Positions 54,709 through 61,627 of a stretch of 64,000 bases of DNA are shown here, in pieces. The DNA lies in contig NZ_JAHWXQ010000004.1 of NCBI RefSeq assembly GCF_019336435.1, positions 1 through 64,000 of the forward strand, in the 5' to 3' direction. The notes beneath the pieces are model-generated. The model did not search any database, was not told the origin of the DNA, and was given only the letters and a program-made list of their open reading frames with translations. Origin of the DNA: Pontibacter populi. Lineage in GTDB: Bacteria; Bacteroidota; Bacteroidia; Cytophagales; Hymenobacteraceae. Both the position numbers and the translations under genes were made by a program. Position 1 is the stretch's first letter. Each line of letters begins with the position of its first letter.

Positions 54709-54954
54709 ATGAAAGCGAACAAACCTCTGAAGGAAGCAATCCTTCGGGCACCCGAATCAACAGACGAAAACAAACAACCTCAGCAGGAAAAACTATATCA
54801 TATGGGTACTACTGCAAAACCACAAACCGAAACAAATCTCCAGAATGCGCAACAGGACCTTGTAAACGAAAAGCCACGCAACCGCATGGAGTCTTTGTAT
54901 AATCTGCGGGAGCTGGAGTATGAGGTGGTGAAGGAAAAGAAAAATAAAGTTTAA
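54709..54954 (+). CDS. Small hydrophilic hypothetical protein
   Basis: The 81-residue frame is rich in Lys, Glu, Gln, Asn and lacks hydrophobic cores until the C-terminal third (RMESLYNLRELEYEVVKEKK), which could form one helix. I do not recognise it. It follows the hydrolase by 35 bp and could share its transcript. Low-complexity content makes it a modest call. Confidence 0.45.
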   Translation: MKANKPLKEAILRAPESTDENKQPQQEKLYHMGTTAKPQTETNLQNAQQDLVNEKPRNRMESLYNLRELEYEVVKEKKNKV

Positions 54955-55021
54955 GGATTAAGACCTATCAGTGTGCGCAGCTCCTGCTAGTGTCTGGGCA
55001 ATTAGTTGATTACTTCTCATT

Positions 55022-55370
55022 TGTCATTTCGAACACAGTGAGAAATCTGAGTCCTATAGTTTACTACTCTACACTTCGATCCAAGCTATACTTTCAGATA
55101 TCCTCTTATCCTGAGAGCTCTAATTGCCTACAGTTCTATAGTTGACTTTGGCGCCCTCACGGCCGGGAGGCCCCGTCTTCGGGCATCGCGCTGCTGCTTT
55201 CTTGCTTCCCTCGTGCCTTGGGCTGCCAGACGGCACCGCAACAAAGCAAAGGCGCTCAACCCGAAGACTGAGATCTTTCGCATAGCTATAGTTCTTCTAT
55301 AGTTTGAACCGGTAAGCTTCGAGATTGATCGTGGTGAGAGTTTCGAGAGAACAGGTAAACCTATCCTTAT
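55022..55370 (-). mobile_element. MITE-like element copy C (module M4, inverted, one end lost)
   Basis: In the opposite direction to copies A and B. The TGTCATTTCGAAC...GAGAAATCTGA end is at 55022-55050, and the core (CTCACGGCCGGGAGGCC, GGCGCTCAACCC) is at about 55149-55265. The other end should follow the AACAGGTAAACCT hairpin (55349-55361) but no GAAATGACA is found, so this copy has lost one inverted end. Confidence 0.6.
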
Positions 55371-55410
55371 CTCGGATTTAAACTATAAAACTATAGTTTA
55401 GAAAGTTGTA

Positions 55411-55775
55411 AAAGCAGAATTGTCCCTTGAGGGGACTACAGGGGTGTTAAGACAGTAGCTATAGAACTATAACTCAAACTATAGATAACATAAATTCCCC
55501 TCTCGGGAGGGGTAGGGGTGGGTTAAAACGCTAACTATAAAACTAGAACGGAAAGTATACTGGTGAAAAGCTCACCCCGCCTTAGACAAGGAGGAGTTGG
55601 GGGTGGTTGGACCACGCTACCTATAAAACTTTACCTCCAACTATGGCAATAGCTTTATCCTGAAAATCTGTTAATCCTGTAAATCCTGATTCAGACAATT
55701 CCTGTCCCTAGGGGCCAGTTAAGTCAGAAAACTCAACACCATCGCAAGTCACGAACGAGGAGACTCGCGCCAGAA
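55411..55775 (-). repeat. Composite repeat copy C, modules M3-M2-M1-M0 (inverted)
   Basis: Reverse complements of M3 (about 55411-55440), M2 (55491-55528, with CCCCTCTCGGGAGGGG) and M1 (55569-55611) appear in mirror order. They are followed by a decayed M0 region (about 55700-55775) similar to that of copy B (GGCGCGAGTCTCCTCG when read on the minus strand). No gene is visible in 54955-55799. Confidence 0.78.
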
Positions 55776-55799
55776 TTACGGACGATCAGACTATAGCTT

Positions 55800-57206
55800 T
55801 CAGGCAAATATCTTCCCCGGATTAAGAATACCGTTCGGGTCGAAAAGCTGCTTAATACCTTGCATAAGGCGCAGCTGCACTTCATTCAGCGCAATATCAA
55901 TGTAAGGTCGCTGCACTAAGCCAATGCCGTGTTCTCCGGAAATGGTACCTCCCAACTTTACGCACAACCGGAAAATCTCCTTAATGCCTTCCGGTAACTT
56001 GTGCTGCCAGTCCTCATCTGTCATCTCGCCTTTTATGATGTTCACGTGCAGGTTACCGTCGCCGGCGTGGCCGTAGCAAACTGACTTAAAATTATACCTG
56101 GCACCTATCTCCTTTACACCGTGCAACAGTTTAGGCAGTTCCGCACGTGGAACAACGGTATCTTCTTCTTTGTAAACTGAGTTGGCTTTAACTGCATGCG
56201 CTACATTACGACGTAATCGCCAAAGGTCCTCTTTCTGTTTTTCGGTATCAGCTACCAGTATCTCATCAATATCAAACTGCTCCAGCACCTGGTAAACCTG
56301 CTCAGCTTCTTTAAAGAGTTGGTCCATATCGTTGCCGTCCAGCTCTATGAGCAGATGCGCCTGTATATCTTCAGGGAGGTTCACCTCAATACCCAGGTAG
56401 CGGCCAGACCATTTAATAGCATCGCGCTCCATAAACTCCAGTGCCGACGGAACTATACCAGCCATAAATAACTTCGATACCGCTTCACAGGCCTGCTCTT
56501 CATTACGGAAAGGCACCAGCATCACTATATTCTGCGGCGGGTAAGGGATCAGCTTAAACACTATTTTGGTGATAATACCCAGCGTGCCTTCGCTGCCGAC
56601 CATAAGTTGTGTAAGGTTATAGCCGGTAGCATTCTTTAAGACATTGGCACCTGTCCAGGTTATTTCGCCGGTTGGCAGCACCACTTCTACGTTTAGTACA
56701 TAATCTTTTGTAACGCCGTACTTTACAGCTCTCGGTCCGCCACTACTTTCGCTCAGGTTACCACCTAAAAAACAGCTCCCTCTACTCGATGGGTCCGGCG
56801 GATAGTATAATCCTTTGGCAATTACAGCCTCCTGAAAAACCTGGGTAATAACGCCCGGCTCAACTATAGCCTGCAGGTTACGCTCATCTATCGTTACAAT
56901 TTTATTAAGTCGTTCCGTAGAAACTATAACTCCCTGATGCACAGCCAATGCCCCGCCACTTAGTCCGGTACCCGCTCCGCGTGGCGTTACTGGCAGCATA
57001 TTTTTGTTACAATACTGCATAATAAGGCTGATCTCAGCAGCGTTCGCAGGTTTAAGAACAACTTCCGGAATGTAGCGAAGATCTTCGGTTTCGTCGTGGG
57101 TATAACGGAGCATATCGTCGGCAGATGCAGGTAAAATCACATTTGCATCGCCAACTATAGTTGCAAATACTTCGACGGCTTCCGGGGTTACTGTGTTAAA
57201 TTTCAT
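55800..57206 (-). CDS. FAD-linked oxidoreductase of the GlcD/D-lactate dehydrogenase type
   Basis: The 468 residues form a PCMH-type FAD-binding domain (RGAGTGLSGGALAV near 77, GGNLSESSGGPRAVKYG near 128, GSEGTLGIIT) and a C-terminal FAD-oxidase cap with GHAGDGNLHVN and SGEHGIGLVQRPY. Likely substrates are glycolate, D-lactate or another 2-hydroxy acid. No GlcE or GlcF partner is next to it, so it could act alone. It has an AACTATAGTT motif near its 5' end (57153-57162). Confidence 0.9.
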   Translation of the reverse strand: MKFNTVTPEAVEVFATIVGDANVILPASADDMLRYTHDETEDLRYIPEVVLKPANAAEISLIMQYCNKNMLPVTPRGAGTGLSGGALAVHQGVIVSTERLNKIVTIDERNLQAIVEPGVITQVFQEAVIAKGLYYPPDPSSRGSCFLGGNLSESSGGPRAVKYGVTKDYVLNVEVVLPTGEITWTGANVLKNATGYNLTQLMVGSEGTLGIITKIVFKLIPYPPQNIVMLVPFRNEEQACEAVSKLFMAGIVPSALEFMERDAIKWSGRYLGIEVNLPEDIQAHLLIELDGNDMDQLFKEAEQVYQVLEQFDIDEILVADTEKQKEDLWRLRRNVAHAVKANSVYKEEDTVVPRAELPKLLHGVKEIGARYNFKSVCYGHAGDGNLHVNIIKGEMTDEDWQHKLPEGIKEIFRLCVKLGGTISGEHGIGLVQRPYIDIALNEVQLRLMQGIKQLFDPNGILNPGKIFA

Positions 57207-57282
57207 TTGTAAAAAAGGCTGGGTTATAGCTATATTAGCAGACCCTATTATTTTTATGTACTTACCTTGCTAAAGTAACGTT

Positions 57283-57915
57283 TTGAGAACAGCTTTTACA
57301 ACTTCCCTCTTATTTATCTTTTTAATTGTCCTGATGGCTTCGTGCCAGTCGTCTGGGCCGGTGTTCAGTAAGCGTGGCGAAACCTACAAATCGGCACGGG
57401 AGATAGCTGCAGAAAAACGCCAGGAACGCAAAGCCCGCAAGTTGGCACGCCGAAATGGCGACAATGAACGACCGCTGGCATCTAAAGACCGCACCAGCCG
57501 CACTAAAGTAAAACGAAATCTGGATAAAGATATTGAGACCGTTATCGAAACGGCCCGCTCCTACACCGGCGTTCCATATCGCTGGGGAGGCACTACCCGC
57601 GTAGGCATGGATTGCTCCGGCCTTTTGTGCACGTCTTTTGAAAGTATAGATGTAAAGCTACCCCGGACTTCAGACGAGCAAAGCCGGTTTGGGAAAGAGG
57701 TAAGAGTTAAAGACCTGCAGGAAGGAGACCTTGTGTTTTTTGGAGCTAACAGGAACAGCAGGCAGATTACCCATGTGGGCATGGTAACCGAAGTAGTCGA
57801 TGATAACAACATCCGTTTTATACATGCCTCCACTTCGCTCGGCGTAATCGAAAACAACCTGTTTGCCGAACACTACCAGAAGATTTTCATCAAGGCTGTG
57901 AGGCCGGCAATTTAA
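57283..57915 (+). CDS. NlpC/P60 (C40) peptidoglycan peptidase, lipoprotein
   Basis: The 210 residues begin at a TTG codon and form a lipoprotein signal ending in LMASC (Cys21), then a basic linker (EKRQERKARKLARR), then the C40 domain. The catalytic cysteine is in MDCSGLLC and the histidine in ITHVGMV. It cuts stem peptides in the cell wall, probably from the outer membrane or periplasm. No ATG lies upstream in frame within the promoter region, so TTG is accepted. It is divergent from the GlcD gene. Confidence 0.88.
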   Translation: MRTAFTTSLLFIFLIVLMASCQSSGPVFSKRGETYKSAREIAAEKRQERKARKLARRNGDNERPLASKDRTSRTKVKRNLDKDIETVIETARSYTGVPYRWGGTTRVGMDCSGLLCTSFESIDVKLPRTSDEQSRFGKEVRVKDLQEGDLVFFGANRNSRQITHVGMVTEVVDDNNIRFIHASTSLGVIENNLFAEHYQKIFIKAVRPAI

Positions 57916-58062
57916 GATCCTCTATTAAATAATCATATTATAATTATACAACTATATTTAATTTTTATCCAAAATATATCCTATAGTTTGATATAAATTT
58001 CCAACTTCATACGTACTTGTAGGTAGTTACAACTTATTGTCCACTAACTACTTATCAGTGCT

Positions 58063-61000
58063 ATGAAACACATCTACACTTTCATACTTCTGTGTACGTT
58101 CTTACTGCTCCAATTACAGGTAGCATGGGGGCAGGGCGCTACTACAGCCGCCATGAACGGAACAGTAAAAGACCAGAGTGGTACGCCCCTGCCGGGAGCC
58201 ACAATCATTGCCATACACAACCCGACAAATACACAATATGTTGCCACCACCAACAGCGACGGGTATTTTAATATCCAGAACATGCGTGTGGGTGGCCCAT
58301 ATACTGTCCGGACCTCTTACGTAGGTTACCAGGAGCAGCGCTCTGATAACGTGACACTTGCGTTGGGACAGTCGGCCCGGGTCGATTTTACTTTAACAGA
58401 AAGTAGTCGCGAGCTGGGCGAAATAGAGATTGTTGGTGAGCAGAACGATGTATTTAACCAGGACCGTACAGGCGCAGCTACCAACGTATCGCGGGAGCAG
58501 ATAGAACGGTTGCCAACACTTAGCCGCAGCATTCAGGATTTTACCCGACTTACGCCACAAGCATCCGGCAACTCTATAGGTGGCTCCAGTAACCGCTATA
58601 ACAACATAACGATAGATGGCGCTGTAAACAATGATGTGTTTGGATTGTCGGGTAGTGGTACGCCTGGTGGCTCGGCCGGTACGCAGCCAATTTCGCTGGA
58701 TGCCATTCAGGAGATACAGGTAGTAATAGCCCCTTACGATGTGAAGCAAGGCAACTTTACGGGTGGTGGTATAAATGCTGTTACCCGTTCGGGTACTAAT
58801 AAATTTTCCGGTTCTGTGTATGGTTTTGGCCGTAACCAGGATATAATCGGTAAGGCAGTGGAAGGACCACGGGTTAAAGCAGATGAGTTTAAAAATTATC
58901 AGTATGGTGTTCGTATAGGCGGGCCTATCATTCCGGATAAACTGTTCTTTTTTACCAACTATGATGCTACACGGATTACCGAACCTGTTCGTTTTGCTCC
59001 GGGCTCCGCAGAATCGCAGATACCCCTTAGCGCTGCGCAGGATCTGGCCGCCTTTGTAAGAGAAACTTACAACTATGATGTGGGGTCTTTCGGAGGTTTT
59101 GACAGAGATACGGAAAGCGACAAACTATTTGCCCGCCTCGACTGGAACATTACCAACAACCACTCCCTTACGCTACGCCACAACTATATTGATGCCTTCC
59201 AGGTGTCATTTTCAAGAAGCCGTGCCGAGGCTCGTTTTGGCAATAACGCCTACCGGTTTAACAGCAAAACAAACTCCACAGTAGCTGAACTTAACAGTCG
59301 AATATCAAACAGTTTCTCAAATAACCTGATCATAGGGTACTCCAGAATTAGAGAAAATCGCGAACCTTTTGGCCAGCTCTTCCCGCAGGTTACTATTTTT
59401 GATCCGGTAGGCACACTGGTGTTCGGCTCTGAACGCTCCTCCACTGCCAACGAACTCGACCAGGATATCTTCGAATTTACCGATAACTTCTCGTACCTGG
59501 TTGGCAAACACAACTTTACTGTCGGCACGCACAACGAGTTCTTCAAATTCAGGAACCTGTTCATTAATAACCTGAATGGCCGCTGGGACTTTAACAGCAT
59601 CGAAGACTTTATTGCCAATAACCCCTCCAGGGTACGGGCCGGTTATTCCCTGTCAGGTAACCCACGCCCGGCTGCCGAATTTAACGCGGCACAACTTGGC
59701 TTTTACCTGCAGGACGAATACACAGCTTCTGAACGGTTAAAATTAACCCTGGGCCTGCGCGTAGATATCCCGGTTTTCCCGGACAAGCCGGAACGTAACA
59801 CAAAACTCGAAAGCGACTTTGGAGGCCTTTATCCGGGAATTAGAACAGACCGTACATCAAGCGGTCAGGTACTCTGGGCGCCACGATTCGGGTTCAACTT
59901 CACTCCTACCGAAGACAGAGCATTCCAGATAAGAGGTGGTACAGGTATTTTTACAGGCCGTGTGCCATTTGTGTGGATGTCGAATCAGTTTGTGAACACA
60001 GGTACAATACTTGGAACTATAGATGTGAGGAACCCTGAAGAATTTATTGCAGATCCAACTAACCAGACAGCCGCAGGACCTCCGGTTCAGACAGTAGAAG
60101 TAAACGTAATAAACGACAACTTTAAGCTACCACGCGTTTGGCGCAGCAACCTGGCCTTCGACTATACTTTGCCGTTAGAAATTATTGCTACCGTAGAAGG
60201 TATTTATTCTAAAACACTGAATGATGTGGTGTACCGCGACCTGAACCTGGTAGACCCGATTGGCAGACTAGCCGGGCCCGATAACCGGAATATCTTCTCG
60301 GATAGAGATAACAGCCGCCGCCGAAACGAAGATTATACAAATGTTATTCTTTTAGATAATACAGATGAAGGCTACCGCTATAGTTTAACAGGCCAGCTAC
60401 GTAAAGATTTCACCAACGGCCTTAACACCTCCATTGCCTATACTTATGGTAAATCAAAAGATGTGAACAGCGGCACGAGTTCTACTGCCTTATCTAACTA
60501 TGAATTTAACCAGATCGTGAATAACCCGAACGATCCGGAACTGGAATACTCCAGGTATGATGTAAGGCATAGAATTGTTGGTACAGGCGGCTATACGTTC
60601 CGTTTCGGAGAAAACTTTGCAACCGGTATCTCCTTATTTTACCAGGGCCAGTCAGGTTTGCCAATTACATTTGTTTATTCTCAGGACCTGAACGGCGATG
60701 GCAACATTGCAAACGACCTGATCTATGTGCCGAGAAATCAGAGCGACATAATTCTTGTACCTTTTACAGATCGTAGCGGTGCAGTAATTCCAGGAAGTGC
60801 TACGCCACAGGAACAATGGGACGCATTGGATGCACTGATCAGAAGCGATGATTACTTAAGTGACAGAAGGGGCCAATATGCGGAACGTTATGGAGGCCGT
60901 ATGCCATGGACCCATCAGTTTGATCTGCGCCTGCTCCAGGACTTCTACCTCACCTCCGGCGAGAACAGGCACACTTTCCAGATCACCTTTGACATTTTTA

Positions 61001-61200
61001 ATGTTGGCAACCTGATAAATAAAGACTGGGGCCGACAGTATTTTGTGAATAACAATGCTAACGAACTCATCCGGTTTGCGGGCCTTAACGCTGATGGTGT
61101 TCCAACTTTCACGTTTAACACAAATACCAGGATCTATAATATTTCACAATTCGATTCTAGGTGGCAGGGCCAGTTGGGACTACGCTACATTTTTAATTAA
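58063..61200 (+). CDS. Oar-like TonB-dependent outer membrane receptor (1)
   Basis: The 1045 residues begin with a signal peptide (cut before QGATT), then a carboxypeptidase-regulatory-like domain (MNGTVKDQSGTPLPGATI, about 33-115), a TonB plug (ERLPTLSRSIQDFTR, GAVNNDVFGL, near 150-220), and a 22-strand-type beta barrel ending in the C-terminal RYIFN. There is no SusD partner next to it, unlike the sugar-uptake pairs. Oar-type receptors have been linked to surface display and adhesion in other bacteria; the substrate here is not known. A 26 bp hairpin follows. Confidence 0.92.
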   Translation: MKHIYTFILLCTFLLLQLQVAWGQGATTAAMNGTVKDQSGTPLPGATIIAIHNPTNTQYVATTNSDGYFNIQNMRVGGPYTVRTSYVGYQEQRSDNVTLALGQSARVDFTLTESSRELGEIEIVGEQNDVFNQDRTGAATNVSREQIERLPTLSRSIQDFTRLTPQASGNSIGGSSNRYNNITIDGAVNNDVFGLSGSGTPGGSAGTQPISLDAIQEIQVVIAPYDVKQGNFTGGGINAVTRSGTNKFSGSVYGFGRNQDIIGKAVEGPRVKADEFKNYQYGVRIGGPIIPDKLFFFTNYDATRITEPVRFAPGSAESQIPLSAAQDLAAFVRETYNYDVGSFGGFDRDTESDKLFARLDWNITNNHSLTLRHNYIDAFQVSFSRSRAEARFGNNAYRFNSKTNSTVAELNSRISNSFSNNLIIGYSRIRENREPFGQLFPQVTIFDPVGTLVFGSERSSTANELDQDIFEFTDNFSYLVGKHNFTVGTHNEFFKFRNLFINNLNGRWDFNSIEDFIANNPSRVRAGYSLSGNPRPAAEFNAAQLGFYLQDEYTASERLKLTLGLRVDIPVFPDKPERNTKLESDFGGLYPGIRTDRTSSGQVLWAPRFGFNFTPTEDRAFQIRGGTGIFTGRVPFVWMSNQFVNTGTILGTIDVRNPEEFIADPTNQTAAGPPVQTVEVNVINDNFKLPRVWRSNLAFDYTLPLEIIATVEGIYSKTLNDVVYRDLNLVDPIGRLAGPDNRNIFSDRDNSRRRNEDYTNVILLDNTDEGYRYSLTGQLRKDFTNGLNTSIAYTYGKSKDVNSGTSSTALSNYEFNQIVNNPNDPELEYSRYDVRHRIVGTGGYTFRFGENFATGISLFYQGQSGLPITFVYSQDLNGDGNIANDLIYVPRNQSDIILVPFTDRSGAVIPGSATPQEQWDALDALIRSDDYLSDRRGQYAERYGGRMPWTHQFDLRLLQDFYLTSGENRHTFQITFDIFNVGNLINKDWGRQYFVNNNANELIRFAGLNADGVPTFTFNTNTRIYNISQFDSRWQGQLGLRYIFN

Positions 61201-61219
61201 ATTATAACGAAACAAAAAG

Positions 61220-61278
61220 CTATAGTTGCCCAGAAAGCCCGCAGGTGAATTGCCTGCGGGCTTTCTGGGCAACTATAG
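61220..61278 (+). terminator. Long-stem terminator between the two receptors
   Basis: A perfect 26 bp stem (61220-61245 with 61253-61278) with a 7-base loop, unusually long. The outermost bases of both arms are the CTATAGTT motif, and the right side overlaps an exact AACTATAGTT (61271-61280). It sits 19 bases after the receptor stop. Confidence 0.85.
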
Positions 61279-61627
61279 TTTATGGCTTGTCAGAGCAGGA
61301 GACTTAGGATTGCTTTCAGGGGTTTATAAGCACGCCCTTATCGGTGCCTTTGAGGGCAGTAAATACAGCATTTCAGACCAGGTTTAGTAAACCATTCATA
61401 CTCCTATAACACAAGAATCACATGCGGCTCATGGCTACACCTGTCGCTACCTATCCGTAGGCAAACTATACTCAGCAATTTGTTCGTAGTCAACAATTAC
61501 CATGTAAAAGTGCATAGAATGGGCTGGCTCGCAAGCAATAGTTTTTTTTAATATTAAGTTAATATTTCTGTTAGGATTTATCGACTTTAAGAAGTTAACT
61601 TTGCGCCAAAATCAATCAACCCATTTT
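61279..61627 (+). other. Gene-free region upstream of receptor 2
   Basis: 349 bp, no supported gene. Its last part is AT-rich and carries the promoter at 61596. I see no further repeat or operator. Confidence 0.5.
61596..61603 (+). promoter_or_regulatory. -7 element of receptor 2
   Basis: TAACTTTG is an exact match to TAnnTTTG and is followed by GCGCC, as in other strong promoters of this window. The leader would be about 20 bases. The -33 element (GTTAGG, about 22 bp upstream) is imperfect. Confidence 0.55.
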
